Positions 52,953 through 61,511 are shown, counted from the stretch's first letter. The stretch is 64,000 nucleotides of DNA from Halobacteria archaeon AArc-dxtr1 (GCA_025517425.1 JAOPJY010000001.1:541377-605376), one strand, 5' to 3'. The notes: generated from the letters alone by a model not told the origin. Translations and numbers: made by a program.

Positions 52953-53633
52953 GTGACCCGAGCACTGTTTATCGTCAGCGAAGAGGGATACTGGGGCGAA
53001 GAGTGCATCGAGCCGCTCGAGACGCTCTCAGAGGCAGGTATCGAGATTACGGTCGCGACTCCCTCGGGCGGTCCGCCCGAGCTCGACGAGACCTCGGTCG
53101 ACCCCGACGAGGTCGGCGAGGAGACCGCAGAGCGCGTCCGCGAGGTCCACGAGAGCGACGAACGGTTGAACGATCCGATCCCCACCGCGCAGGCAGACGC
53201 GAGCGAGTACGACGCCGTCGTCTTCCCCGGTGGCCACGGCACCGAGTGGGACGTCAACCAAGACAGTCACGCCCGGGCGATCCTCCGAGACGTCGTCGAG
53301 GGCGACGGGAAGGCCCTAGTCGTCTGCCACGCGGTCGGCATTCTGGCGTTCACCCGGGACAGCCACGGTGCGTTCCTCGTCCAGGGACACGACGTCACCG
53401 GCTTTCCGAACGCGTGGGAAGACGAGATCGTCGACGAGGACGACCGGATGCCAACCGGACGGAAACTCCCCTACCGGGTCGAAGACGAGGTCGAAGCGGC
53501 CGGCGGCAACTGGGACGCCGAACTCGACGCCGACGAGAGCGTTACCGTCGACGGCGACCTCGTGACCGCTCGTGGCCCCGAGTCCTCGGCAGCGGCCGCA
53601 CAGACGCTGCTCGAGGAACTGGGCGAGGCCTGA
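52953..53633 (+). CDS. DJ-1/PfpI family protein
   Basis: A 226-residue class I glutamine-amidotransferase-like protein from GTG 52953. It has the FPGGHGTEWDV loop, the nucleophile elbow ALVVCHAVGILAF (Cys near residue 131) and a C-terminal VTARGPESSAAAAQTLLEEL. Such proteins act as chaperones, deglycases or glyoxalase III-like enzymes, and the insert around residues 150-190 (WEDEIVDEDDRMP) resembles the Hsp31 side. The activity is not decided. Confidence 0.87.
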   Translation: MTRALFIVSEEGYWGEECIEPLETLSEAGIEITVATPSGGPPELDETSVDPDEVGEETAERVREVHESDERLNDPIPTAQADASEYDAVVFPGGHGTEWDVNQDSHARAILRDVVEGDGKALVVCHAVGILAFTRDSHGAFLVQGHDVTGFPNAWEDEIVDEDDRMPTGRKLPYRVEDEVEAAGGNWDAELDADESVTVDGDLVTARGPESSAAAAQTLLEELGEA

Positions 53634-53737
53634 GCGGAAGCGATCGTCGTTGGGCGCCGGATCCGACCTCCCGACGCACCCGTTCGGCGAGGCGTCGAAT
53701 CAGTCCCTTTTTAGGCGATGGCGGGGAACTATCGGCT

Positions 53738-53956
53738 ATGAGCTTCGAGGAAGACGACCAAGTCGTTCTGGACGACAAGCACAGCGAGTTCGACGGCGAG
53801 GTCGGCACCGTCACCCAGACGATGGAGTCGATGTTCGGCGACGTCACCTACACGATCAGCTTCGAGGACGGCCAGGAGACCGGCGTTCCCGAAGACGCCC
53901 TCGAGGAAGCCGACGAGAGTGACGGTGAGGACGCCGAAGACGCAGACGAGGAGTAA
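53738..53956 (+). CDS. Small SH3-like acidic protein
   Basis: A 72-residue protein: MSFEEDDQVVLDDKHSEFDGEVGTVTQTMESMFGDVTYTISFEDGQETGVPEDAL is a KOW/SH3-like beta barrel pattern, followed by an acidic tail. A TATA-like cttttta lies about 28 nt before the ATG. Conserved in haloarchaea, function unknown. It precedes an RNA-binding protein gene. Confidence 0.7.
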   Translation: MSFEEDDQVVLDDKHSEFDGEVGTVTQTMESMFGDVTYTISFEDGQETGVPEDALEEADESDGEDAEDADEE

Positions 53957-53997
53957 CGTCCGGACCGAACGGGCGAATCGACCTCTCAACCCCCACT

Positions 53998-54435
53998 ATG
54001 GCACGGATTCCCTTTCACTACGTCGACCTGCGAACCTTCTGTTACGCGACGGAAGACGACAAGCGCGTCGAGGACGCCCTCCGGACCTACCTTCCCGAGG
54101 AGTACGAGATCGAACGCGTCGAGAGCGAGGGCCACTACGGCGACCGCATTCTCGTCCTCTCGGCGCGTCTCGAGAACGCCGACGACGTCCGCCACGTCCT
54201 CTCGCGACTCGCCGATCTCGAGACCTTCGACGAACTCGTCGCGGAGTTAGACCAGCGCGTAACCGAGAACTGCGAGTTCTTCCTCCGGTTGGACAAGCAG
54301 GCGGCCTTCGGCGGCGAGGTCCACCTCGGCGAGGGAATCACGTTCCGCGCGAAAGTCGAGGCCTACCCGGCGAAGAAAGCGGCCGCCGTCGAGAACGCGA
54401 CCGAAGTGCTCGAACGCCTCGACGAGCGCGACTGA
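53998..54435 (+). CDS. RNA-binding protein, predicted exosome-associated (COG1325 type)
   Basis: A 145-residue protein opening ARIPFHYVDLRTFCYATEDDKRVEDALRTYLP, with GHYGDRILVLSARLENADDVRHVL and LDKQAAFGGEVHLGEGITFRAKVEAYP. It matches the archaeal COG1325 family, predicted exosome or RNA-processing factors. It starts 41 nt after the small acidic protein. Role inferred from the family. Confidence 0.83.
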   Translation: MARIPFHYVDLRTFCYATEDDKRVEDALRTYLPEEYEIERVESEGHYGDRILVLSARLENADDVRHVLSRLADLETFDELVAELDQRVTENCEFFLRLDKQAAFGGEVHLGEGITFRAKVEAYPAKKAAAVENATEVLERLDERD

Positions 54436-54542
54436 TCCCAGCGGTGGCCCGTCAGTTCCACCGGGACTACTTTTCTCACCAGGAGGCCCCAAGAACCGCC
54501 GTTCCCCGGCCAAGAGTTATTCGGCCGGAATCCGTAGGTTCG

Positions 54543-55673
54543 ATGATGATGCTCTCGATTGTCCCGCTACAGCTGCAACTCGGTGATCCGGTGTTGCTCG
54601 TTGGCGCGCTGGTGCTCGTGGTCGCCGTCGCCGTCATCTGGTCGATGGTCGAGATCGTCGACGCGTACAACAAGGGCGCGCTCACGATCTTCGGGGAGTA
54701 CCGGAAGCTCTTGGAGCCGGGACTGAACATCGTCCCGCCGTTCGTCTCGCGCGTCCACACGTTCGACATGCGAACCCAGACGATCGACGTCCCGAGTCAG
54801 GAGGCGATCACCCGAGACAACTCGCCGGTGACTGCCGACGCCGTCGTCTACATCAGGGTGATGAACGCCAAACGGGCGTTCCTGGAGGTCGACGACTACA
54901 AGCGAGCCGTCTCGAACCTGGCCCAGACGACGCTCCGAGCCGTGCTGGGGGACATGGAACTCGACGACACGCTCTCCCGACGCGAAATGATCAACGAGCG
55001 CATCCGCCAGGAGTTAGACGAGCCTACCGATGAGTGGGGGATTCGCGTCGAGTCCGTCGAGGTCCGCGAAGTGACACCCTCGCGCGACGTCAAGGGCGCG
55101 ATGGAAGAACAAACCTCTGCGGAGCGCAGACGCCGTGCCATGATTCTCGAAGCGCAGGGTGAACGCCGCAGCGCCGTCGAGCGAGCCGAGGGTGACAAGC
55201 AGAGTGACATCATCCGCGCCCAAGGTGAGAAACAGAGCCAGATTCTCGAAGCCCAGGGTGACTCGATCTCGACCGTTCTGCGTGCCCGATCTGCTGAGTC
55301 GATGGGCGAGCGTGCGGTGATCGACCAGGGGATGGAGACGCTAACCGAGATTGGCCAGAGCGAGTCGACGACATTCGTCCTCCCACAGGAGCTCTCCTCG
55401 ATGCTCGGCCGCTACGGCAAGCACCTCACCGGTAGCGACGTCAGCGAGGACGACGATCAACTCGAGAGTCTCGACTTCGACGATGAAACGCGTGAGCTGA
55501 TCGGTCTCGACGACATCGCCGAGATCATCGGCGAGATCGAGGAGACCGAAATGGACGTCGAAGCGATGGAACAGGAGGCACAGGCGATCCAGGAGGGCGA
55601 GGACATGCCGGACGATGCCACCGTCAACGTTTCCGAGACGCGTTCGGATGCAGATGGTGAATCCGGCCGCTGA
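54543..55673 (+). CDS. SPFH/band 7 (stomatin-like) membrane protein
   Basis: 376 residues with an N-terminal helix (VLLVGALVLVVAVAVIWSMVEIV, about 17-39), a band 7 domain (NKGALTIFGEYRKLLEPGLNIVPPFVSRVHTFDMRTQTIDVPSQEAIT), a coiled coil (EEQTSAERRRRAMILEAQGERRSAVERAEGDKQS), and an acidic C-terminal tail. Such proteins form oligomeric membrane microdomains and often work with a NfeD protease partner, which is not seen here. Three ATGs occur in a row (54543, 54546, 54549). Confidence 0.9.
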   Translation: MMMLSIVPLQLQLGDPVLLVGALVLVVAVAVIWSMVEIVDAYNKGALTIFGEYRKLLEPGLNIVPPFVSRVHTFDMRTQTIDVPSQEAITRDNSPVTADAVVYIRVMNAKRAFLEVDDYKRAVSNLAQTTLRAVLGDMELDDTLSRREMINERIRQELDEPTDEWGIRVESVEVREVTPSRDVKGAMEEQTSAERRRRAMILEAQGERRSAVERAEGDKQSDIIRAQGEKQSQILEAQGDSISTVLRARSAESMGERAVIDQGMETLTEIGQSESTTFVLPQELSSMLGRYGKHLTGSDVSEDDDQLESLDFDDETRELIGLDDIAEIIGEIEETEMDVEAMEQEAQAIQEGEDMPDDATVNVSETRSDADGESGR

Positions 55674-55767
55674 GTGGGTGTGGTAATCGTCCCGGCGACG
55701 TTTCTCTACGACGTGACTCCCTTCCGCGAGCGCGACGTTTTTGCCATCTGCGCGTGACTGTCCGCGC

Positions 55768-57528
55768 ATGCAGGTACACGTCGTCGGCGACGATCCAGTC
55801 TCCGCCGCGGTCGCCGCCGCGCTTGAGGATGTCGACATCGAAGTCGCAGACACCGACCCGGAGGGCGTCGAGGACGCCCGCTTTGCGATCGTCTCCGGGG
55901 TCGCCGGCTCGGAGGCGTTCGAACGGGCGAACGGCGCCGCGAGAGAGGGAGCCACGCCCTGGATCGCCGTCGAGATCGGCGGCGCTGGGGGCGTCGGCCT
56001 CACCGACGTCGACGCCGCCGTCTCCGGCTACGCCCCAGGTGGTGCGTGTTTCGAGTGTCTCCGGACGCGAGTCGCCTCGGGGCTCGGCGAGGAGGAGCCG
56101 ACACAGCCGACAGCGGACCGGAGCGCTGCCCGGCTCGCGGGGGCGGTCGCCGGTCGAGAGTGCGTCCGCGTCCTCTCGGGAGCCGACGAGTCGATCCTCG
56201 GTCACGTCCGCGAGGTGCCCCACGCCAGGCGACGGCTCCTCCCGGTACCCCACTGTGACTGTGCGTCGGGAGGCCGCGACCGGTCGCTCGATCTCGTGGA
56301 TGACGACGCATTCGATCTGGAGGCGGCCGTCTCACACGCCGAGCTAGCGATCGACTCCCGACTCGGTCCCGTCGCTTCCGTCGGCGAGGCCGAGTCGTTC
56401 CCCGCGCCGTACTACATGGCGACGCTGACCGAGACGGAAGGATTCAGCGACGCGAGCGCGACGACGCAGTCGGCGGGCGTCGCCGACGGCTGGAACGCCG
56501 CGTTGATGAAAGCCGTCGGCGAGGGCCTCGAGCGCTACTGTGCCGGCGTCTACCGAGACTCGGATTTCGTTCGGGCGAGTGCCGACGAACTCGAGAATCC
56601 AGTCACACCGACGGAGCTCGTCCGACCCGATGACGCCCGCGCGTTCGATCCCGAAACGGAGATCCGATGGGTCGACGGAATCGAGCTCGCGACCGGCGAG
56701 CCCGCTCACCTACCGGCCGACGCCGTCCACTTCCCACCGCCCGGGAAGCGATTCCGGCCCGCGATCACGACCGGTCTGGGGCTCGGGTCCTCGACCGTCG
56801 ACGCCGTTCGCGCGGGGCTGACGGAAGTCATCGAGCGAGACGCGACCATGCTCGCGTGGTACTCGACGTACGAGCCGCTCGGCCTCGCGGTCGAGCACGA
56901 GTCGTTCTCGCGACTGGCCCGCCGTGCCCGAAGCGAGGGGCTGTCGGTGACGCCGCTGCTCGTCACCCAAGACGTCGACGTGCCGGTCGTTGCGGTTGCT
57001 GTCCACCGCGATCCTGACGACGCAGTCGGCGGGGACGACGAGACGGACGCGTGGCCCCGGTTCGCGATGGGGTCGGCCGCCGATCTCGACGCGGCGGCGG
57101 CGGCCGTCTCCGCCCTGGAGGAAGCACTCCAGAACTGGATGGAGCTCCGGAGTATCGGCCCTGAAAACGCCGCCGAGGGGACCGGACAGATTGGCGAGTA
57201 CGCTACCTTCCCGGAGCCAGTTCGTGAACTCGTCGCTGTCGAGCAAACAATTCCAGCAGACAGCGTCGGACCGGAGCCGGCACCGACCGGTACCGACGGG
57301 CTCTCCGCGCTCGTCTCGCGGGCGACGGACGCTGGGCTGACCCCCTACGCGGCCCGGGTGACCACGCGGGACGTCGCCTCCGCTGGCTTCGAGGCGGTGC
57401 GAGTCGTCGTTCCCGAGGCACAGCCGCTGTTTACCGGTGATCCGTTCTTCGGTGGTCGTGCGCGAACCGTCCCCGAGTCACTCGGATTCGAGCCACGGCT
57501 CGAGCGGTCGTACCATCCGTACCCGTAA
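55768..57528 (+). CDS. YcaO-domain protein with N-terminal ThiF/E1-like module
   Basis: 586 residues. Residues about 1-180 resemble the degenerate E1-like partner of azoline cyclodehydratases, with a Cys tetrad GGACFECLRTRV and PHCDCASGG (zinc). Residues about 200-586 form a YcaO ATP-dependent domain: TTQSAGVADGWNAALMKAVGEGLERYCAG and VRAGLTEVIERDATMLAWYS give the Glu-rich ATP/Mg motif. It ends in PYP, like the Pro-rich tail that helps catalysis in YcaO enzymes. This is the fused layout of thiazole/oxazole peptide synthesis, but no dehydrogenase or precursor peptide is adjacent. A TATA-like cgttttt supports the start. Confidence 0.85.
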   Translation: MQVHVVGDDPVSAAVAAALEDVDIEVADTDPEGVEDARFAIVSGVAGSEAFERANGAAREGATPWIAVEIGGAGGVGLTDVDAAVSGYAPGGACFECLRTRVASGLGEEEPTQPTADRSAARLAGAVAGRECVRVLSGADESILGHVREVPHARRRLLPVPHCDCASGGRDRSLDLVDDDAFDLEAAVSHAELAIDSRLGPVASVGEAESFPAPYYMATLTETEGFSDASATTQSAGVADGWNAALMKAVGEGLERYCAGVYRDSDFVRASADELENPVTPTELVRPDDARAFDPETEIRWVDGIELATGEPAHLPADAVHFPPPGKRFRPAITTGLGLGSSTVDAVRAGLTEVIERDATMLAWYSTYEPLGLAVEHESFSRLARRARSEGLSVTPLLVTQDVDVPVVAVAVHRDPDDAVGGDDETDAWPRFAMGSAADLDAAAAAVSALEEALQNWMELRSIGPENAAEGTGQIGEYATFPEPVRELVAVEQTIPADSVGPEPAPTGTDGLSALVSRATDAGLTPYAARVTTRDVASAGFEAVRVVVPEAQPLFTGDPFFGGRARTVPESLGFEPRLERSYHPYP

Positions 57529-57600
57529 CGTGCCAAAAACGCAGCTAAGTCGCCTCTGAATACGAACCTCTGCCTCTAAATTCCCCGTGAGAACCGGACG

Positions 57601-58086
57601 CTACTGTTCGTCAATGGGGTCGTCGCCGTTCTCGGTGGATTCGTTGTCACCTGTTTCGGGCGTGGCATCTTCGATCTCATCGTCCGGCTCCCTCACTCTG
57701 ATATCTAGGTCGAGAGAGTCGTCGTCGAAGACGATCCGAACCAGCTGGGTCTCTGTTGTGACGGTTCCGGCTTCGACCAGGTCCTCGCCATCGTCGCTGT
57801 CGTCGAACCGGGTGACGCGGAACTGCTGTTCGGTTCCCTCTAAGTTTCCTGGCCCGACCTGTTCATCCGGTCTGACCGAGAACGACTGGTCGTAGGTTTC
57901 TCGGTCCATCTCACTGTCGCGGGCGTTTAAATTGACGTTGTAGGTTCGACTCCCAGCGTTGAAGATTTCGATGGGGATTGGCACGCCGACCGATCCCTCG
58001 AAGTGCTCGCGAAAGTCGTCGAGACAGCCGGCGAGCCCCGCTAGCGCGAGCGTCCCTCCGGTTCCGAGTAGCCTGCGGCGGTTCAC
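57601..58086 (-). CDS. Tat-type lipoprotein, unknown function
   Basis: 161 residues from GTG 58086. NRRRLLGTGGTLALAGLAGCLDD is a twin-arginine signal with a lipobox Cys. The mature part looks beta-rich (SVGVPIPIEIFNAGSRTYNVNLNARDSEMDRETYDQSFSVRPDEQVGPGN) and ends in an acidic disordered tail. It probably sits on the outer face of the membrane. No family is recognised. Confidence 0.78.
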   Translation of the reverse strand: MNRRRLLGTGGTLALAGLAGCLDDFREHFEGSVGVPIPIEIFNAGSRTYNVNLNARDSEMDRETYDQSFSVRPDEQVGPGNLEGTEQQFRVTRFDDSDDGEDLVEAGTVTTETQLVRIVFDDDSLDLDIRVREPDDEIEDATPETGDNESTENGDDPIDEQ

Positions 58087-58178
58087 GTTCTGAACTCGGG
58101 AGCGAACGCAGGTATGCGTTTCTCTTCGAGCCAACTGCGAAAGAAGCGGCTAAAACCGAAGCAGAAGGTGGCGAAAAC

Positions 58179-59681
58179 TTACTCGTCGGCCGGCGAGTAG
58201 TTCGGTGCCTCGTCAGTGATGACGACGTCGTGGGCGTGGCCTTCCGCCTGCCCGGCCGAAGAGACGCGGACGAACTCAGATCGCTCCTTGAACGCGGGGA
58301 TCGTCTCGGCCCCGACGTAGCCCATCCCGGACTGCATCCCACCGGCGAGCTGGTGGAGTTCCGACTGGAGGGTGCCTTTATACGGCGTCGCGGCCTCGAC
58401 GCCTTCGGGGACGTACTCCTCTTCGTCCTCGGGATCGTCTTTGAGGTACCGATCGCCGTCGCCCGATTTCATCGCGCCGACCGACCCCATCCCGCGGTAC
58501 TGCTTGTACTTCTTGCCGTTCATCGTTACGACGCGACCGGGGGCCTCCTCGGTGCCCGCGAAGTACGAGCCGAGCATGACGGCGTCGGCGCCGGCGGCGA
58601 TCGCCTTGATCGCGTCGCCGGAGTAGCGGATGCCGCCGTCGGCGATGACGGGGACGTCGTGTTCGCTCGCGACGTCTGCGACCTGCGAGACGGCCGTGAT
58701 CTGGGGCATCCCGGCTCCCGAGACGATCCGGGTCGTACAGATCGAGCCGGGGCCGATGCCGACTTTGATGCCGTCGGCGAAGTCGACCAGGTCCTCGGCA
58801 GCCTCGCGGGTGCCGACGTTGCCGACGACGACGTCAGCCTCGACCGACTCCTTGATCTCGCGGGCGCCGTCGATGACGTTCAGGTTGTGTGCGTGAGCGC
58901 AGTCGATAAAGAGCACGTCAGCGCCGGCCTCGTCGGCGGCGACCGCGCGATCGGTCTCGAACGGCCCAACGGCGACGCCACAGCGAAGTTTGCCGTTCTC
59001 GTCGCGGGCGGCCTGCTTGTACTCGCGGCGCTGGAGGATCCCCTGCATCGTCACGAGTCCGACGAGGAGGTTCTCGTCGTCGACGACCGGAACGCGTTCG
59101 ATCTTGTGTTCGTACATCAGGTCGAAGGCGTCCCGCGGGTCGATCTCCTCGTCGACAGTGATGACCTCGTCGGTCATCGCCGCCGTGACGGGGTCGTCCT
59201 CGTTGACTTCGAGGTGGGGTCGGATGTCCGTACTCGAGATGATACCCAGAACTTCGCCGCGGGTGTTGACGACCGGCGCACCGCCGACGCCCTGTCTGAT
59301 CATCATCTCGTCGACCTCGCGGACGGTCATCTCGGGATCTGCGGTGACGACCGAGTCGAGAGGAATGATGAGCTCGTCGGCACTCTTGACGCGCTCGATC
59401 TCCTCGACCATCTCGTCGACGGTCATGTTGCGGTGGAGGACGCCGAGACCGCCGTGGCGAGCCATCGCGATCGCCATCCCGCTCTCGGTGACGGTATCCA
59501 TCGCCGCCGAGAGGATCGGGACCGAGACCTCGACGGACCGCGAAACGCGGGACGTCAGGTCGGCCTGGTCGGGTTCGACACGACTCTCTTTGGGCCGGAG
59601 CAAGACGTCGTCGAAGGTCAACGCTTCCGGGATCTGTAGCTTCGAGGAGTAGGGCCCGTGCTCGGGAACGTCGTTCGCCAT
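58179..59681 (-). CDS. guaB: Inosine-5'-monophosphate dehydrogenase
   Basis: A 500-residue [22 protein letters not shown] start, [31 protein letters not shown], two CBS domains at about 105-220, [22 protein letters not shown] substrate loop, the catalytic Cys in [36 protein letters not shown] and the flap [16 protein letters not shown]. It oxidises IMP to XMP in GMP synthesis. A TATA-like cgtttttgg (near 59703-59711) fits a leaderless ATG at 59681. Confidence 0.96.
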   Translation of the reverse strand: MANDVPEHGPYSSKLQIPEALTFDDVLLRPKESRVEPDQADLTSRVSRSVEVSVPILSAAMDTVTESGMAIAMARHGGLGVLHRNMTVDEMVEEIERVKSADELIIPLDSVVTADPEMTVREVDEMMIRQGVGGAPVVNTRGEVLGIISSTDIRPHLEVNEDDPVTAAMTDEVITVDEEIDPRDAFDLMYEHKIERVPVVDDENLLVGLVTMQGILQRREYKQAARDENGKLRCGVAVGPFETDRAVAADEAGADVLFIDCAHAHNLNVIDGAREIKESVEADVVVGNVGTREAAEDLVDFADGIKVGIGPGSICTTRIVSGAGMPQITAVSQVADVASEHDVPVIADGGIRYSGDAIKAIAAGADAVMLGSYFAGTEEAPGRVVTMNGKKYKQYRGMGSVGAMKSGDGDRYLKDDPEDEEEYVPEGVEAATPYKGTLQSELHQLAGGMQSGMGYVGAETIPAFKERSEFVRVSSAGQAEGHAHDVVITDEAPNYSPADE

Positions 59682-59971
59682 GTAAACTGTCCGAAACCGC
59701 TGGCCAAAAACGTTGCGTGTTATCGCCGTCGATCGGATTCGAGTCGTGAGATCCACCACCACACGCCGGGCTGATTCCTGCCACCTTCTGGTCGATCGTT
59801 TGACCGGTTCACCGGCGCCGTTTCCACGCCGCCGCAAGTGGAGATCTGGAATCTACGGCGGGACATGAGTACACTAGCGTTCGAAAATGTGCACTACCGG
59901 CTGACGTCTGCAGGCCATCTGCAACCGTGTCCCACACAACGTTTATTGCTGGCGCGAGAGTCCATTCGAGT
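59682..59971. other. Intergenic region between guaB and the DUF5794 leader
   Basis: About 290 nt with the guaB promoter at its left and a clear TATA-like gtttatt at 59941-59947 at its right. No coding sequence of halophilic composition or RNA gene is seen in between. Confidence 0.5.
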
Positions 59972-60151
59972 ATGTACGCTGTGAGTACCAGCAGTTCCCG
60001 AACCGGTGGTCGGACGCCCTGCAGTGGCGAGACCGCATTTACATTCGGGAACGCACTCACAGCCGGCCAGAACGGGACGCGGTCCGCACGCAGCTCCCGG
60101 TCTCGTCTGTTACATCACCCACTGGCCCCGGGTCACGGCCATCGGTCGTAA
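59972..60151 (+). CDS. Putative 59-codon ORF just upstream of DUF5794
   Basis: The ATG at 59972 lies 28 nt after the TATA-like gtttatt (59941-59947), the usual leaderless distance. The frame (opening MYAVSTSSSRTGGRTPCSG, ending HPLAPGHGHRS) stops 3 nt before the DUF5794 start. Composition is Ser/Arg-rich, not acidic, so the peptide may matter less than its translation. No family is recognised and it may be a coupling leader. Confidence 0.4.
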   Translation: MYAVSTSSSRTGGRTPCSGETAFTFGNALTAGQNGTRSARSSRSRLLHHPLAPGHGHRS

Positions 60152-60154
60152 TCG

Positions 60155-61030
60155 ATGAGCACGTCACAGCATCCGGTCGCGCTTAGCCTAGAGCGACTGG
60201 TAGACGACGACGCCAAGCTACTGGCGCTCGTGATGGCGTTGCCGCTGATCGACGGCGTCTTCCCCGCGTTGATCCTCGCGGGCGCGCTCGACGATCCCCT
60301 CGGGGCGATTCAGGTCGGCCTACTGATCTTCGGCGGCAGCGCGACCGTCGCGGTCATCTTAGCGGAGATGAGCGGGACGCCGCGCCAGCAGGCTGCGACG
60401 GTCTTGTTGATCGGGATCCCACTGATCGCCATCGCGGCCGTGCAGGCGGCGCTGGCGCCGTCGATCGGGAGCATCCTCAACATCGTGATCTTCGAGCGCT
60501 TCGCGGCGCTCGTGATCGCGGCCATCGCGGCCCACACCGCGAGTGCGACCGTCGGCGAGTACATCCCCAGCCCGGGGATCATCATCGCGCTCGGACTGCT
60601 CGCAAGTATCGATCCCTCGGGAGCCGCGTTCGTCCTCGAAACGGACGTCGGACTGGTGGCAAACGCCGTGCTCGCCGCCGGCGTCGGGGTCGGCTTCGCG
60701 CTTTCGGTCGCCGTCGGCGGTCCGTACCTCCGAACCTACATCGATATCGATCGCTTCCGCTTTGGCAGCGCGGTCGCACTGGGGCTGCTCCCCCTGTCGC
60801 TGCTCGGGATGGCCTTCGGTCAGGCGCCGCTGGCGGCGCTGTTGATCGCTGCCGTGCTCTCGATCGATCTCTCTCCGGACGGGGAGAGCGCCAGTGAGGC
60901 ACTCGCCGATGGCGACGGCTCGGACGCTGGCGGTGGCTCCGAGGCGGACGCGGACCCCCACTCCGGCCGAGACGAGGACGCCGACGGCGTCAGGGTCGGC
61001 GACGAACCCACCCGCGCTCCCTGGCTCTAA
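60155..61030 (+). CDS. DUF5794 membrane protein
   Basis: A 291-residue protein with about seven hydrophobic helices (ALVMALPLIDGVFPALILAGAL, IQVGLLIFGGSATVAVILAEM, ATVLLIGIPLIAIAAVQAAL, then further ones to about 230) and an acidic disordered C-terminus. It matches the haloarchaeal DUF5794 family, unknown function. No Shine-Dalgarno precedes it. A leaderless small frame ends 3 nt upstream, so reinitiation is the likely way it is translated. Confidence 0.82.
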   Translation: MSTSQHPVALSLERLVDDDAKLLALVMALPLIDGVFPALILAGALDDPLGAIQVGLLIFGGSATVAVILAEMSGTPRQQAATVLLIGIPLIAIAAVQAALAPSIGSILNIVIFERFAALVIAAIAAHTASATVGEYIPSPGIIIALGLLASIDPSGAAFVLETDVGLVANAVLAAGVGVGFALSVAVGGPYLRTYIDIDRFRFGSAVALGLLPLSLLGMAFGQAPLAALLIAAVLSIDLSPDGESASEALADGDGSDAGGGSEADADPHSGRDEDADGVRVGDEPTRAPWL

Positions 61031-61070
61031 TCGTAACGGCTTTAGGTGGGATCACCCAACGAAGGCACGA

Positions 61071-61245
61071 GGGGTCGTGGCCAAGCCAGGCATGGCGACT
61101 GACTCCAGAGGCACCGCGCCCGGGACGACACTCCAGACTGATATACTGATCGGACACCTGATCAGTGTCCGTGTGATGACCCTCTGGAGTTCCGAGGCGC
61201 ACCGGAGATATCAGTCGATCGGGGGTTCAAATCCCTCCGACCCCA
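61071..61245 (+). tRNA. trnW: tRNA-Trp (CCA) with a 101-nt intron
   Basis: The 7-bp acceptor stem pairs GGGGTCG (61071-61077) with CGACCCC (61238-61244), followed by discriminator A. The D arm pairs GCCA with TGGC, the anticodon CCA is at 61105-61107, and the T arm is GGGGG TTCAAAT CCCTC. Removing 61109-61209 leaves a 74-nt tRNA with a 7-nt anticodon loop between ACTGA and TCAGT stems. An intron one base after the anticodon is standard for haloarchaeal tRNA-Trp. The terminal CCA is not encoded. Confidence 0.96.
61109..61209 (+). ncRNA. tRNA-Trp intron acting as box C/D methylation guide
   Basis: Box C is GTGATGA at 61173-61179. Guide one, GACTGATAT (61136-61144), is antisense to 61208-61216, and the fifth base before box CTGA (61146-61149) faces U39 (61211). 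Guide two, CTCTGGAGT (61182-61190), is antisense to 61102-61110, and the fifth base before a CCGA box (61192-61195) faces C34 (61105). Both obey the N+5 rule, matching the known role of this intron in haloarchaea in 2'-O-methylating C34 and U39. Confidence 0.85.
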
Positions 61246-61292
61246 TACTTCTGTTGCGAGCAAGTTCGCGAGCGACAGGTACGTCATTCGGT

Positions 61293-61304
61293 GGGATTTG
61301 AACC
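61293..61304 (-). repeat. Inverted exact copy of tRNA-Trp T-arm core
   Basis: gggatttgaacc is the exact reverse complement of ggttcaaatccc in the tRNA-Trp T arm (61224-61235). With the direct partial copy at 61328 it could form a hairpin. It may be a remnant of integrase-mediated rearrangement. Confidence 0.6.
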
Positions 61305-61327
61305 AGGGAGCAGCTTGCTGCGACCGT

Positions 61328-61356
61328 GGTTCACAATCCCTCCGACCTCATATTCT
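61328..61356 (+). repeat. Imperfect direct copy of the tRNA-Trp 3' end (att-like)
   Basis: The 29-nt stretch starting ggttcacaatccctccgacc repeats tRNA-Trp 3' end and flank (61224-61252) with one substitution and two single-base indels. It ends with the same tail, catattct versus catacttct. A duplicated tRNA 3' end is the usual trace of tRNA-targeted integration (attL/attR). No integrase gene is seen in the window. Confidence 0.6.
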
Positions 61357-61480
61357 CACCGCGATAACGAATTTGCTCTGTGTACCGAACGATCTCAGTA
61401 CTTCAGGTGTTGCTGGACAGCGTCTTAGCGCGGTTCTAAGGACGAGTGAGAGTCACCAAACAGTGGGCGAGGGAACCCGT

Positions 61481-61486
61481 TATATG
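61481..61486 (+). promoter_or_regulatory. TATA box for the Tat-secreted protein gene
   Basis: ttatat lies about 28 nt before the ATG at 61512, matching leaderless spacing elsewhere in the window and favouring that start over the ATG at 61488. Confidence 0.55.
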
Positions 61487-61511
61487 CATGTTGAAGCCGT
61501 TTCTGCAATCG

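Noticed and set aside
61280..61345. Possible second tRNA on the minus strand near the inverted T-arm sequence
   Set aside because: The T-loop-like core lacks a pairing T stem and no acceptor or anticodon arm can be drawn.
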